Shown one piece after another: positions 45,855 to 56,744 of a stretch of DNA of 64,000 bases (position 1 is the stretch's first letter; each line of letters begins with the position of its first letter). The stretch spans positions 1 to 64,000 of the forward strand of contig CAVOKZ010000033.1 in the NCBI GenBank assembly GCA_963696625.1, read 5' to 3'. The DNA comes from JAWVFN01 sp963696625. Its GTDB lineage: Bacteria; Actinomycetota; Thermoleophilia; Solirubrobacterales; 70-9. Position numbers and translations under genes: made by a program. The notes under the pieces were generated by a model. It ran no database searches, was not told the DNA's origin, and worked only from the letters and a program-made list of their open reading frames with translations.

Positions 45855-46378
45855 GCGCGACCGAGAAACTGCTGGCTCGCAACGACGAATTCGTCGCGGG
45901 CGCCTTCGAGCCGGGGCTGACCGCGGTGCCGAAGCTGCGCACGATCGTCATCACCTGCGCCGATCCTCGCGTCGACCCGGCTCACTTCCTCGGCATCGAG
46001 CCGGGTGAGGCGGCCGTGATCCGCAACGCGGGGGGCCGCGTCACGCCGGCGGCGATGCAGAGCATCGCGATGCTCGCGGCGGTCGCCGAGGCGAACGGCG
46101 TGCCGCCCGACTTCGAGCTGGTCGTCGTCCACCACACGAACTGCGGGGTCGCGGGACTCGCCGAGGAGGAGGACCTGCTGGCCGATTACTTCGGGGTCGA
46201 GCCCGCCGAGCTCGCCGACAAGCACGTCGCGGATCCCCACGCCGCGGTCGCAGCCGACATCGACACGCTTCGCGCAAACGACGGCCTGCCTCCGTCGCTG
46301 ACGGCCTCGGGTCTCGTCTTCGACGTCGAGACCGGCCGCGCCGAGACCGTGGTCGAGCCCGCGCCGCTTCGCGGCTAG
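45851..46378 (+). CDS. Beta-class carbonic anhydrase
   Basis: 175 aa. Zn ligands CADPRVDP (Cys-x-Asp-x-Arg) and VVHHTNCGVAG (His-x2-Cys), and IRNAGGRVTP. TTG start overlapping the preceding TGA. It interconverts CO2 and bicarbonate. Ends in a CTAG overlap with folK. Confidence 0.85.
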   Translation: MSATEKLLARNDEFVAGAFEPGLTAVPKLRTIVITCADPRVDPAHFLGIEPGEAAVIRNAGGRVTPAAMQSIAMLAAVAEANGVPPDFELVVVHHTNCGVAGLAEEEDLLADYFGVEPAELADKHVADPHAAVAADIDTLRANDGLPPSLTASGLVFDVETGRAETVVEPAPLRG

Positions 46379-46884
46379 ATGCGCAGCGACCCCGCCGGCC
46401 GCACTTCCTGCTCGTCCTTCGGCAGCTCCGCGAGGCAGAGCGCCAGCCGGGTGCCGTCCGGCAGGGTCAGCGCCGGGTCGAGCTCGAGCAGTGGCATCAA
46501 CACGAAACGACGGTTTCGCACCTCGGGGTGGGGCAGCGTCAGTCGCGGCGTCTCCAGCTCGATCTCGCCCAGAATCAGCAGGTCGACGTCGAGCGGGCGC
46601 GGGCCGTGGCGCGGGCCGAGCGTCCGCCCGCGCTGGATCTCGACCGCCTTGCAGACGTCGAGCAGCGGTTCGGGCTCGAGCGCCGTGCGGATCCGGATGC
46701 AGGCGTTGAGGAAGTCCGGCTGCTCGGTGATCTCGCCGACGGGCTCGGTCTCATAGAGAGAGGAGACCGCCTCGACCTCGACCCCGTGGCGCGGGAGCTC
46801 CTCCGCCGCCGCACGCAGGTGCCCCGGGCGGTCGCCGACGTTCGAGCCGAGACCGAGATACCCGACGAGCTCAGGCGTGCTCGT
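46375..46884 (-). CDS. folK: 2-amino-4-hydroxy-6-hydroxymethyldihydropteridine pyrophosphokinase
   Basis: 169 aa. YLGLGSNVGDRPGHLRAAAEEL, SSLYETEPVG, QPDFLNACIRI, RGPRPLDVDLLIL and LPHPEVRNRRFVLMPL are diagnostic. No ATG/GTG/TTG is in frame for about 40 codons upstream; ACG at 46884, exactly six nt after AGGAGG (46896-46891), gives (M)STPELVGYLGLGSN and is the best start. Overlaps folB. Confidence 0.9.
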   Translation of the reverse strand, partial: TSTPELVGYLGLGSNVGDRPGHLRAAAEELPRHGVEVEAVSSLYETEPVGEITEQPDFLNACIRIRTALEPEPLLDVCKAVEIQRGRTLGPRHGPRPLDVDLLILGEIELETPRLTLPHPEVRNRRFVLMPLLELDPALTLPDGTRLALCLAELPKDEQEVRPAGSLRI

Positions 46885-47302
46885 CGTCTTCCTCCTCGTC
46901 GTGCTCGGGCCGGCGCTCGTGGGTGACTTCGACCGCGACCTCGTCGATCGCCAGCGGCAGCGGCGGCTCGGGCTTGGCGGCGCGAACCTGCACCGACTCG
47001 CAACCGAAGCGCTCGGTGATCCGCTCGGCGACCACCCGGCAGAGCCGCTCGAGCGTGCGGTACTTGCGCTCGGTTGCGGCGAGCACGACGATGTCGGCGA
47101 CCTCGGCGTAGTCGATCGTGTCCTCGAGCCGGTCGGTGAGCACGGCGTCGCAGTCGGGCGCATCGAAGCTGAGATCGAACTCGAGCCGTTGCCCGACCTC
47201 CTGCTCGGCGTCGGTGACGCCGTGGTGCGTATAGATGGAGAGCCCACGGATCTCGACCTCGACCGTCGACTCCGCCCCGGCGCCGTTCTCGTGCGCTTCC
47301 AT
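46871..47302 (-). CDS. folB: Dihydroneopterin aldolase
   Basis: 143 aa. EIRGLSIYTHHGVTDAEQEVGQRLEFDLSF and DTIDYAEVADIV, LERLCRVVAERI are typical; the C-terminal 15 residues are acidic (HDEEEDDEHA). ATG at 47302. The acidic tail also encodes the SD for folK. Confidence 0.9.
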   Translation of the reverse strand: MEAHENGAGAESTVEVEIRGLSIYTHHGVTDAEQEVGQRLEFDLSFDAPDCDAVLTDRLEDTIDYAEVADIVVLAATERKYRTLERLCRVVAERITERFGCESVQVRAAKPEPPLPLAIDEVAVEVTHERRPEHDEEEDDEHA

Positions 47303-47434
47303 GGCGCTAACGATAGTTTGCGCCCCCGTATGGAGCTGATGCTCGACTCGATGCTCGAGCGAATCAGCGGGGCGCAGGCTCGCCAAGTTCGTCGGCGATT
47401 GAAGCCTTGTACCCCGCATAGGGGGTGAAACTGT

Positions 47435-48250
47435 TCAATCGATGCCCGCGGCGACCGCCGGGTCGAGGATCGCCGCGGTCACGGCCAGCGCCTCGCGCAT
47501 GGGGCGAACGTCGTGGACGCGCACCGCCGAGGCGCCGTTGGAGACTGCGATCACGCTGCTCGCGATCGTGCCGCCGAGACGCTCCTCGACCGGCGCTCCG
47601 GTGAGCTTGCCGATGAAGCTCTTGCGCGAGGTGCCGACGAGGATCGGCCTCCCCAGATCGGTCAGCTCGCCGAGCCGCCGCAGCAATTCCAGGTTGTGAT
47701 CCACGGTCTTGCCGAAGCCGATCCCGGGATCGACCCAAATCCGCGCCTCCTCCACCCCAGCGGCGACCGCCGCCTCAATCCCCCCCGCGAGGAAGCCCTT
47801 GACCTCGTCAACGACGTCTTCATAGACGGGGTTCTCCTGCATCGTCCGCGGCTCGCCCTGCATGTGCATGAGCACCAGCTCGGCGCCCCGGTCGGCAACC
47901 AGCGCCGCCATCTCGGGGTCGCCGAGCGCGGTTACGTCGTTGACGATCACCGCGCCTGCCCGCAGCGCCCGATCGGCGACCGCGGCCTTGGAAGTGTCGA
48001 CCGAGACCCTGGCGCCGTCGCCGGTGAGCGCCTCTATAACCGGCAGCACCCGCGCCGCCTCCTCCTCGGCGCCGACCGCCTCGGCCCCGGGCCGGGTCGA
48101 CTCGCCGCCGATGTCGAGCACGTCCGCGCCCTCGGCGAGCAGCTCGCGCCCGTGGGCGATCGCACGCTCGGCGTCGAAGAACTCGCCGCCGTCGGAGAAC
48201 GAGTCGGGGGTGACGTTGACGACGCCCATCACCTGGGCCTCCGCGGTCAT
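47435..48250 (-). CDS. folP: Dihydropteroate synthase
   Basis: 271 aa. MGVVNVTPDSFSDGGEF, DIGGESTRPGAEAV, VSVDTSKAAVA, VNDVTALGDP, GIGFGKTVDHNLELLRRL and VGTSRKSFIG. ATG at 48250 overlaps the lipoprotein stop. Target of sulfonamides in other bacteria. Gene order folP-folB-folK is a folate operon; folE is not in the window. Confidence 0.95.
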   Translation of the reverse strand: MTAEAQVMGVVNVTPDSFSDGGEFFDAERAIAHGRELLAEGADVLDIGGESTRPGAEAVGAEEEAARVLPVIEALTGDGARVSVDTSKAAVADRALRAGAVIVNDVTALGDPEMAALVADRGAELVLMHMQGEPRTMQENPVYEDVVDEVKGFLAGGIEAAVAAGVEEARIWVDPGIGFGKTVDHNLELLRRLGELTDLGRPILVGTSRKSFIGKLTGAPVEERLGGTIASSVIAVSNGASAVRVHDVRPMREALAVTAAILDPAVAAGID

Positions 48251-48759
48251 CGCGCCCGGATCAGGTTTCCCTTCGGGGTCAGCTCGACGAAGTGGTGGGC
48301 CTGGCCCGAGGCGTAGCGCGCGCACTGGTTGGCGGGGTCGTCGTCGACGGCGGTGCGGGGGGTGTGGGAGACGTCGACGACCCAGTCACGGAAGCCGGCG
48401 AGCGGGTTGGCGATGCACGGTCCGGTGCTTAGGTCCACGCCTCGCTGCTTGGCCTTGACCCAGGCGGCCTGAGCAGCGAGCAGCACCGGCCGCGGAGCGC
48501 TGGTCGAAACGCCTTCGTGGGCGCCGGGGCCCTGCACTGCCGGGCTGGTCGCGGTCGGCTCGGCTCCCGTCGATGAAGGAGTCGTGCTCGCCGGGCCCGG
48601 CGTCGGCGCCGCCTGGGGGCCGCTCGCTGTCGACGTTGCCGACGTTGAGGCCGAGATCGGCGTTGCGACGGTCGACGTCGTGTCCTCGTCATCCTCGCCG
48701 CAGCCGGCGAGCACCAGCACGCCAGCCACAGCCAATCCAAGCATCCGTCGTTTTTGCAC
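48247..48759 (-). CDS. Lipoprotein, function unknown
   Basis: 170 aa. GTG at 48759 gives a KRR n-region and lipobox LVLAGC, followed by a Thr/Ser/Pro/Ala-rich linker and a C-terminal domain with two Cys (STGPCIANPLAGFRDW, NQCARYASGQAHHF). It lies between ftsH and folP with an ATGA overlap to folP. Confidence 0.7.
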   Translation of the reverse strand: MQKRRMLGLAVAGVLVLAGCGEDDEDTTSTVATPISASTSATSTASGPQAAPTPGPASTTPSSTGAEPTATSPAVQGPGAHEGVSTSAPRPVLLAAQAAWVKAKQRGVDLSTGPCIANPLAGFRDWVVDVSHTPRTAVDDDPANQCARYASGQAHHFVELTPKGNLIRAR

Positions 48760-48803
48760 GCGTGAGGTGTAAAGACGACGGCGGCCCGGGCGCACGCCCC
48801 GCT

Positions 48804-50756
<1,953 letters not shown>

Positions 50757-50807
50757 CTTGTGGCGAGGGTACCAGGGAGAAGCCGCCGTTCAGGCAAGTA
50801 GCAGGCC

Positions 50808-50833
50808 GGGGACAGAGTCGCGACTCTGTCCCC
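50808..50833. repeat. 26-bp perfect palindrome between hpt and ftsH
   Basis: Half-site GGGGACAGAGTCG followed at once by its exact complement. Similar in style to the GGGGTCAGACCCC and GGGGACTGTCCCC palindromes elsewhere in the window; it lies 2 bp before the hpt stop and could act as a bidirectional structure. Confidence 0.8.
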
Positions 50834-50835
50834 GA

Positions 50836-51375
50836 TCAAGATTTCGCGTCGAGCGCAGCGACGAAGGGAAGATTGCGAAATTGCTGCTTGTGGTCGAGCC
50901 CGTAGCCGATCGCGAAGCGGTTCGGGATCTCGAAGCCGACATAGCGGATCGGGTCCTCGACCCGGCGCCGCTCGGGCTTGGTCAGCAGCGAGCAGACCTC
51001 GAGCGAGCCGGGGTTGCGCGCCTTGAGGTTCTTGAGCAGGTAATGGAGGGTCAAGCCCGAATCGATGATGTCCTCGACGATCAGCACGTCGCGGCCCTCG
51101 ATCGAGGCGTCGAGATCCTTGAGGATCCGCACCACCCCGGAGGAGTCGGTGCTCGAGCCATAGCTGGAGACCGCCATGAAGTCGAGCTCCGAGGGCACCG
51201 TCAGGTGGCGCATCAGATCGGCGAGGAAGAGGACGGCGCCCTTGAGGATCCCGACCATGAGCAGGTCGCGCCCTTCGTAGTCGCGGCTGATCTCGGCGCC
51301 GAGCTCGACGATTCGCTGCTGCAGGTCCTCCTCGGAGACGAGGATGTCGCTGATCGGCTCGCCGTCCACGCTCAC
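50836..51375 (-). CDS. hpt: Hypoxanthine phosphoribosyltransferase
   Basis: 179 aa. PRPP loop VLIVEDIIDSGLTLHYLL, flexible-loop SYGSSTDSSG, and C-terminal VGFEIPNRFAIGYGLDHKQQFRNLPFVA. GTG at 51375 (VSVDGEPISDIL) is favoured over a longer ORF. Purine salvage; tilS-hpt-ftsH is a conserved order. The 130 bp upstream hold only a hairpin (51473-51480 region, CCG..ATGGC/GCCAT..CGG). Confidence 0.95.
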   Translation of the reverse strand: MSVDGEPISDILVSEEDLQQRIVELGAEISRDYEGRDLLMVGILKGAVLFLADLMRHLTVPSELDFMAVSSYGSSTDSSGVVRILKDLDASIEGRDVLIVEDIIDSGLTLHYLLKNLKARNPGSLEVCSLLTKPERRRVEDPIRYVGFEIPNRFAIGYGLDHKQQFRNLPFVAALDAKS

Positions 51376-51546
51376 GGTGCCCAGTCTAGTGCCGGCTCCA
51401 CCGATGCAGTCCACGTTCTGGCGGCTGCAGGTCGGCGCCTGGCGGCGTCCTCGGTCGCCGAAATGGCGCTGCCATTCCGGCTCCCTGCGTCCTTGCCATG
51501 CTTGACCTTCGCTCGCCAGAACGCGTCTGCATCGGCGGACCCGGCA

Positions 51547-52872
51547 CTACGTCGCGCGGGCGGTGATCAGGGCGGCGCGCTCGGTGTCGCCCGAGAGCTT
51601 GAACTCCTCGGAGACCGCGACGCCGGCGACCCAGGCGATCTCTCCGGCAGCGACGACGACAGGGAGCGAGTGCCGCAGCGAGCGCGGCACCTTGGCGTCG
51701 CTGAAAAGGTCCTGGAGGCTCTTGGTGCCGTCGAGCCCGAGCGGCCGCATGCGATCGCCCTCGCGCCAGCCGCGGACGCTGAGCTCTGGACCGAGCTTCG
51801 CCGCATCGAGCGCCGCCGCCTCCGGGCCAGGCGGCGCCGGGCGTCCCTCGAGCAACTCGGCGCGCAGCTCCCAGGAGCCGACGACGCAGCTGCCGGGAAC
51901 GGCGAGGATCGCCTCGCCGAGCCCCTGCGAGCCCGAGCCGAACCGCACGTGCCCGTACTCGACGGTCGCCTCCACCCCTCCCCCGAGCTCGACCGCCCCG
52001 CCTTCGGGGCTCTCGGCGAGGCGCATGATCTGGGCGGCGCGCTCGGGGCCGAGCGCCACCGGCCGGCCGGCCGAGCGCTCGGCGAGGCGCCGCAGCGCGA
52101 TCCTGCGCAGCGCCGGATGCAGCTCGGCGAGGCCGGCCGCCGGGGCGGCAACCGCCTCGCCGCCGGCGCCGAGCTCGTCGAGAGCGCGCTCGGCGAGCTG
52201 CTCGAGCGCCTCGGACTCCTCGGCGAGCTCGGCCCAGGTCGCGGCGATCGTCTGCTCGCTCGCCGGGGCGAGCTCGGAGAGCACGGGCAGGATCTCCGCG
52301 CGGATCCGGTTGCGGGCGTAGAGCGGCTGATCGTTGCTCGGGTCGTCGCGGAACGGCAGCCCCTCGCGCTCGGCGATCCCGCGGACCTCCGCGCGCGAGA
52401 GCCCGATCAACGGGCGGACGACGCGACCGCTGCGCGGCGCGAGCCCGAGCAGGGCGCGGCGGCCGGGCGAGCTCGCGAGCCGGTAGAGCACGGTCTCGGC
52501 GAGGTCGGTGCGGGTGTGCCCGGTGACGATCGCGCCGGCGCCGGTCTCGGCGCGGAGGTCCTCGGCGGCGCGATAGCGGGCCTCGCGCGCGGCGGCCTGG
52601 ACGTTGCCGGTGTCGTCGATGGCCGCCCGAACCGCGCTCAGCTCGACCCCGATCGCGGCGCAGAGCCCGCGCACCGTCTCCTCATCCTCGCCCGAGTCGG
52701 GCCGCAGGCCGTAGTTGAGGTGCAGCGCCCGCACGCGCCCGGGCCCGAGCACCGCGGCCGTCCCCGCGAGTGCCACGGCCGAATCGGCGCCGCCCGAGCA
52801 GAGCACGACGGCGGCGGTCTGCCCGTCGAGCAGGCCGCTCTCGCGTACCGCCGTGGCGGCCTCGTCGTGCAT
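51547..52872 (-). CDS. tilS: tRNA(Ile)-lysidine synthetase
   Basis: 441 aa. N-type ATP pyrophosphatase loop VLCSGGADSAVALAG, then GHTRTDLAETVLYRL and RPLIGLSRAEVRGIAEREGLPFRDDPSN, and a C-terminal TilS domain (VRGWREGDRMRPLGLDGTKSLQDLFSDAKVPRSLR). ATG 52872 or GTG 52878. Converts the wobble C of tRNA-Ile(CAU) to lysidine. Confidence 0.95.
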   Translation of the reverse strand: MHDEAATAVRESGLLDGQTAAVVLCSGGADSAVALAGTAAVLGPGRVRALHLNYGLRPDSGEDEETVRGLCAAIGVELSAVRAAIDDTGNVQAAAREARYRAAEDLRAETGAGAIVTGHTRTDLAETVLYRLASSPGRRALLGLAPRSGRVVRPLIGLSRAEVRGIAEREGLPFRDDPSNDQPLYARNRIRAEILPVLSELAPASEQTIAATWAELAEESEALEQLAERALDELGAGGEAVAAPAAGLAELHPALRRIALRRLAERSAGRPVALGPERAAQIMRLAESPEGGAVELGGGVEATVEYGHVRFGSGSQGLGEAILAVPGSCVVGSWELRAELLEGRPAPPGPEAAALDAAKLGPELSVRGWREGDRMRPLGLDGTKSLQDLFSDAKVPRSLRHSLPVVVAAGEIAWVAGVAVSEEFKLSGDTERAALITARAT

Positions 52873-53001
52873 ACCCACACATTAGGTAGATGACGATCGG
52901 CGTCCTCACCCAACGAATGTCCAGGGTGGGAGTGGACCACATGTCTAGACGCAAGCGCGCGGGCTGCCTGAGTGCGTGCCAAGGGTCGAACCGGAGAGTG
53001 C

Positions 53002-53646
53002 ATGACCACAAAGAAGACACTCCTCAGGCTCTCGCTCGGACTGGTCGCCCTGGCGGCCCTCGCGGCGCCCTCGACCTCGGCCGCGGCCTCGTGCCCCAAC
53101 TCCAACGTCCTGGCCGGCACGACGAGTGCGGCCGCCTACAACGACTCGGTCGTCTGCCTGCTCAACGAGCAGCGCGCCGCCAACGGCCTGGCGCCTGTAG
53201 TCAACGACGCCAGCCTCGCGGTCGCCGCTCTCGGGCACTCGACAGAGATGAGGGCCGATCACTACTTCGCACACGATTCGAGCAACGGCTCGAGCTTCGC
53301 CGACCGCATCGCCGCAACCGGCTTCCTGTCGGGCGCGAAGCACTGGCTGATCGGCGAGAACATCGCTTGGGGCTCGCTCACGCTCGGGACCCCACAGGCG
53401 CTGATGACGGCCTGGATGAACAGCGCTGCGCACCGCGAGAACATCCTCGAGTCCGGGTATCAGAAGATCGGCGTCGGCACCGTGTGGGGAAGCCCCAACA
53501 ACCCCGACGCGGTTTCGGCAGCGATCGTCACCACCGACTTCGGAACCGTCAAGGTCGGCGGCAAGAAGTCGAAGAAGTCGAAGAAGGCGAAGAAGGCCAA
53601 GAAGGCCAAGAAGGCCAAGAAGCGCCTTCGCCGCCACTCACGCTGA
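53002..53646 (+). CDS. Secreted CAP-domain (SCP/PR-1) protein with lysine-repeat tail
   Basis: 214 aa. Sec signal (LLRLSLGLVALAALAAPSTSA), CAP domain: VVCLLNEQRAANGLAPV, HSTEMRADHYFAHDS, GENIAWGS, MTAWMNSAAHRENILESGYQKIGVG with the His/Glu tetrad, then repeats of KKAKKAKKAKK and RLRRHSR. Likely wall-bound. ATG at 53002. Confidence 0.85.
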   Translation: MTTKKTLLRLSLGLVALAALAAPSTSAAASCPNSNVLAGTTSAAAYNDSVVCLLNEQRAANGLAPVVNDASLAVAALGHSTEMRADHYFAHDSSNGSSFADRIAATGFLSGAKHWLIGENIAWGSLTLGTPQALMTAWMNSAAHRENILESGYQKIGVGTVWGSPNNPDAVSAAIVTTDFGTVKVGGKKSKKSKKAKKAKKAKKAKKRLRRHSR

Positions 53647-54825
53647 CGCCGGGTAGGTGACGTAGAGCGCCACCGGCTCGTCGAAGCCCTTGAGCGTCAC
53701 CTCGCCGATCGGCTCGAAGCTGAGCCAGTCGGACCCCGAGATCGCCTCGACGATCGGCTTCGTCACCAGCACCTCGCCGCCCAGCGCCCTGCTGACCACC
53801 CGGTGGGCGAGGTTGACGTCGCCGCCGAAGTAGTCGCCGTCGCGGAACACGGCCCGCCCGTGGTGAAGGCCGACGCGGGGCTGGGGCCGCTCCTGGAACA
53901 GGCCCAGGAAGCCCACCGCCCACTCGGTCAGCGTCGCCGGGTCGGGCGAGACGATCATCACCTCGTCGCCGATCGTCTTCACGATCGTCGCCTCGGCCGG
54001 CAGCGTCGCCTCGACCGTGTCGACGAAGCGCTCGACCAGGTCGAGGGCCTCCTCGTCGCCCTCCTCCTCGGTGTAGCGGGTGAAGCCGGCGAGGTCGACG
54101 AAGCAGAAGGTCATCGAGACATGGGCGAGCTCCTTGCCGCCGCCGAGATCGGACTCCATGTGGCCGACGACGTCCTGCTCGATGTAGAAGCGCAGGTAGC
54201 GCTCGTGCATGTACTCCATCAGCGGGGTCGTCGCCGGCAGCAGGTCGGCCGCCAGGCCCTCTATCTCCTCGGCGATCTGCAGCGGCTCGACGCCGTCGCG
54301 AATCAGCGGCTCGTGCACGTAGAGATGGAAGAGCCGGACCTCGGCGTCGGCGACTTTGCGGATCGCCTGCGCGTAGACGCGGACGAGCTGGAGGAAGGCG
54401 ACCAGCGGAAAGCCCGACTTGAGCATCTCGGAGATGTGGTCGAGAGCCTGGATGTCGTCCTCGTTGAGGGTCCCGTCGTGGCCCTTCGGCGTTCCGAGCA
54501 GGGTCGTGAGCCGGTCGATCAGCTCGAGCTCGAGGCCCGTGCGCTCGGCAGCCTCCTCTTGGGTGAGCTTGGTGCCCGGGACCTCGAACAGGTCCTCGGC
54601 GAAGCCGAAGGCCAGCTTGCCCTCGCGCGCCGCCTCCTTCACCGACTCGAGCGAGTAGCCGCGCCCGCGCATGCGCGCGACGATCCGCGCCTGGGCGGCG
54701 GCGGCGCGGGTCCATTCGCCGTTGGCGACGGGGACGACGTCGTCCTCGGCCCAGCCTCTCAGCGTGTCGACCGGCACCCCGGAAAGCTCCGCCGCCTCCT
54801 CGATCGAAATCGTCTCGTCGGCCAT
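53638..54825 (-). CDS. MerR-like HTH plus class III nucleotidyl cyclase homology domain protein
   Basis: 395 aa. N-terminal helix-turn-helix (ISIEEAAELSGVPVDTLRGWAEDD), a second related segment (KLTQEEAAERTGLELELIDRL), a helical linker, and a C-terminal cyclase domain (MTFCFVDLAGFTRYTEEEGDE, VKTIGDEVMIVSPDP, VGLHHGRAVFRDGDYFGGDVNLAHRV). Metal Asp residues are present (FVDLAG, IGDEVM). May make cAMP or sense nucleotides. Confidence 0.8.
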   Translation of the reverse strand: MADETISIEEAAELSGVPVDTLRGWAEDDVVPVANGEWTRAAAAQARIVARMRGRGYSLESVKEAAREGKLAFGFAEDLFEVPGTKLTQEEAAERTGLELELIDRLTTLLGTPKGHDGTLNEDDIQALDHISEMLKSGFPLVAFLQLVRVYAQAIRKVADAEVRLFHLYVHEPLIRDGVEPLQIAEEIEGLAADLLPATTPLMEYMHERYLRFYIEQDVVGHMESDLGGGKELAHVSMTFCFVDLAGFTRYTEEEGDEEALDLVERFVDTVEATLPAEATIVKTIGDEVMIVSPDPATLTEWAVGFLGLFQERPQPRVGLHHGRAVFRDGDYFGGDVNLAHRVVSRALGGEVLVTKPIVEAISGSDWLSFEPIGEVTLKGFDEPVALYVTYPASA

Positions 54826-54850
54826 CAGGGGCCCCCCTCGGTCGCCCGGC

Positions 54851-55309
54851 TCAGTCGAGCAGCATCTGCGGGTACTCGCGCTCGAGCATCTTGCGGTAGT
54901 GCTCGAACAGCGGCTTCGCCGCGGGGAAGAAGCGGACGGCCGCCGCGGCGTCGGACGCCGACGCGCGCATGCGTCCGCGGACGAGCGCGATCGCCGGGTT
55001 CTCCCTGCCCTGGAGAAAGCGGTTGCCGACCGCCGAGTCCATGCTCAGGTGAAGGCCGGGCTTGACCTGCGAGCGCTTCGAGAAGCTCCAGTCGAGGCAG
55101 TGGTTCTTGCGCTCCGCAGCCGAGATGTCGACCCGCAGCTTGAGGTCGGTGAACTCGAGCCGCAGCGGCGCCGCGGCGGCGCGCAACCGCGGGCCGTCCT
55201 CGGGGTCGTCGTCGATGTCGGAGAGGACGGCGTCGAGAAACGAGCGCATCTGCCGGGCCGAGCGAAAGCCGGCCGGGCCGTCGTCCTTCCTCTTGAGTGA
55301 GCCTCCCAT
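54851..55309 (-). CDS. SCP2-like sterol-binding domain protein
   Basis: 152 aa. LRLEFTDLKLRVDISAAERK, GLHLSMDSAVGNRFLQGRENPAIALVRGRMRA, RFFPAAKPLFEHYRKMLEREYP fits the SCP-2 fold (hydrophobic ligand binding). Adjacent to a coiled-coil gene; same strand as the MerR-cyclase with 25 bp between. Confidence 0.65.
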   Translation of the reverse strand: MGGSLKRKDDGPAGFRSARQMRSFLDAVLSDIDDDPEDGPRLRAAAAPLRLEFTDLKLRVDISAAERKNHCLDWSFSKRSQVKPGLHLSMDSAVGNRFLQGRENPAIALVRGRMRASASDAAAAVRFFPAAKPLFEHYRKMLEREYPQMLLD

Positions 55310-55323
55310 CTCTAACCCTCAAC

Positions 55324-55578
55324 CTAAGGTTTAAGCCTACGCTGGAGGTATTCGAAGAACCGCGAAGCCTTGCCGGCGGCCTCGGCCGAGCTCTTGCGCG
55401 CGTCGTCGGTGCGCTGCGAGGCTTCGCGCCGCGCGGCGCCGACCGCCTGGTCGACCATCTGCCCCGCGCGGTCGCGGGTCTCCGAGACCGACCCCACCGT
55501 CGCCTCGAAGGTCTGCTCGACCGCCGCCCGCAGGGCATCCGGCCCGGGCACCACGCTCTTTCGCTTCGGCTTCGCCAC
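55324..55578 (-). CDS. Small helical protein, 84 aa
   Basis: A basic start (MAKPKRKSVVPGPD) followed by an amphipathic helix (LRAAVEQTFEATVGSVSETRDRAG, AASRFFEYLQRRLKP). Phasin-like in style, but no family is recognised with confidence. Confidence 0.5.
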   Translation of the reverse strand: MAKPKRKSVVPGPDALRAAVEQTFEATVGSVSETRDRAGQMVDQAVGAARREASQRTDDARKSSAEAAGKASRFFEYLQRRLKP

Positions 55579-55628
55579 TGCGGGACAGCCTACAACGGCC
55601 GATATGGGCCATTCATGGAGGGCCCTGG

Positions 55629-55666
55629 ACCGCCGCCCTCGGACGCGAAGCGGAGGAGGCGGCGGT
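55629..55666. repeat. Hairpin family element, copy 2
   Basis: ACCGCCGCC and GGCGGCGGT enclose ctcGGACGCGAAGCGGAGGA. Lies 12 bp before the start of the phosphorylase gene. Confidence 0.8.
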
Positions 55667-55678
55667 TAGTGTCGGTGC

Positions 55679-56377
55679 GTGACCTCGCCGACCCTCCATC
55701 TGAGGCCTTCCGCGGATATAGCGGAGGACGTACTGCTGCCGGGCGACCCGGGGCGGGCACTGGCGCTCGCCCAGGTCCTGCTGGTCAAGCCGGTGATGAG
55801 CAATCACGCCCGCGGGCTGTGGGGCTACACGGGCGTGACCGAGGCGGGAGACCCGCTCACCGTGCAGTCGACCGGCATGGGCGGGCCCAGCGCCGCGATA
55901 GTGCTCCACGAGCTCGCCGAGCTCGGGGCCAGGCGGGCCGTGCGCATCGGCACCTGCGGGGCGCTGGATCCCTCTCTTATGTTGGGTGAGCTGCTCGTCG
56001 CGGCCGACTGCCTGGGCGAGGACGGCGCCAGCGCCCGCCTCGGGGCCGGCGAGCGGACCGAGCCCGATCCGGCCCTTACGCGGGCACTCGAAGCCGAGGG
56101 CGCCCGGCCCGTGACCGTGCTCAGCACCGACCTCTTCTACGAGCCCGACGACGGGGCGCCGGCGCGCTGGCGCGAGCGGGGCGCCGGCGCAGTCGAGATG
56201 GAGGCGGCCAGCGTGTTCGCGCTCGGCGCGAAGCTCGGCCTCCGCACGGGCTGCCTGCTGGTCGTCAGCGACGTCTTCGACGGCGGCGAGCGCGAGAGGA
56301 TCGGCGACGAGCAGCTCGCCTCATCGGCGGAGAAGATGGGCCGCGCCGCAGCGGCCGCCCTGCGGGCTACTCGCTGA
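55679..56377 (+). CDS. Purine nucleoside/uridine phosphorylase
   Basis: 232 aa NP-I family. LPGDPGRALALAQVLL phosphate site, STGMGGPSAAIVLHELAELGARRAVRIGTCGAL, and GAGAVEMEAASVFALG base/ribose site (Glu-Met-Glu), VVSDVFDGG. Start GTG at 55679. Overlaps the convergent gene by 11 bp. Confidence 0.85.
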   Translation: MTSPTLHLRPSADIAEDVLLPGDPGRALALAQVLLVKPVMSNHARGLWGYTGVTEAGDPLTVQSTGMGGPSAAIVLHELAELGARRAVRIGTCGALDPSLMLGELLVAADCLGEDGASARLGAGERTEPDPALTRALEAEGARPVTVLSTDLFYEPDDGAPARWRERGAGAVEMEAASVFALGAKLGLRTGCLLVVSDVFDGGERERIGDEQLASSAEKMGRAAAAALRATR

Positions 56378-56744
56378 GCCCGAGCCGTTCCTGGTCGATC
56401 GAGACTTCCGCCGGCGGCGGGGGCGGCGGGGTCGCCTCGGCGGCGCTTGTGCGAATCGTCGCGAGCTCGTCGGCCAGCGCGTCGAGGCGGTCCTCGACGG
56501 CCTCGAGCCGGTCCGAGACCGAGCGCAGCCGGCGGGCGAAGCGATCGAGGTCGGAGGCGGTGGCGACGTTCAGGTTCTTCAGCGCCGAGCCGGTCGCCGA
56601 GTTGGCGATCTCGCGCGCCCCGAGCGCGGCGTTGACCACCTGATGCAGGAGGGGGTTCTCGGCGAGCAGGTGGGCGATATCGCCGAGCGCATCCTCGCCC
56701 CGCGAGGCCACCCTCTCTCTGGTCGTCTTCTCCTCGTCGTCCAC
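56367..56744 (-). CDS. Coiled-coil protein, 125 aa, function unknown
   Basis: Reads from GTG at 56744 (VDDEEKTTRERVASRGEDALG), then AHLLAENPLLHQVVNAALGAREIA and a heptad region LDRFARRLRSVSDRLEAVEDRLDALADEL, then a Pro-rich stretch. Could be phasin-like or a regulatory coiled coil. Confidence 0.5.
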   Translation of the reverse strand: MDDEEKTTRERVASRGEDALGDIAHLLAENPLLHQVVNAALGAREIANSATGSALKNLNVATASDLDRFARRLRSVSDRLEAVEDRLDALADELATIRTSAAEATPPPPPPAEVSIDQERLGLSE

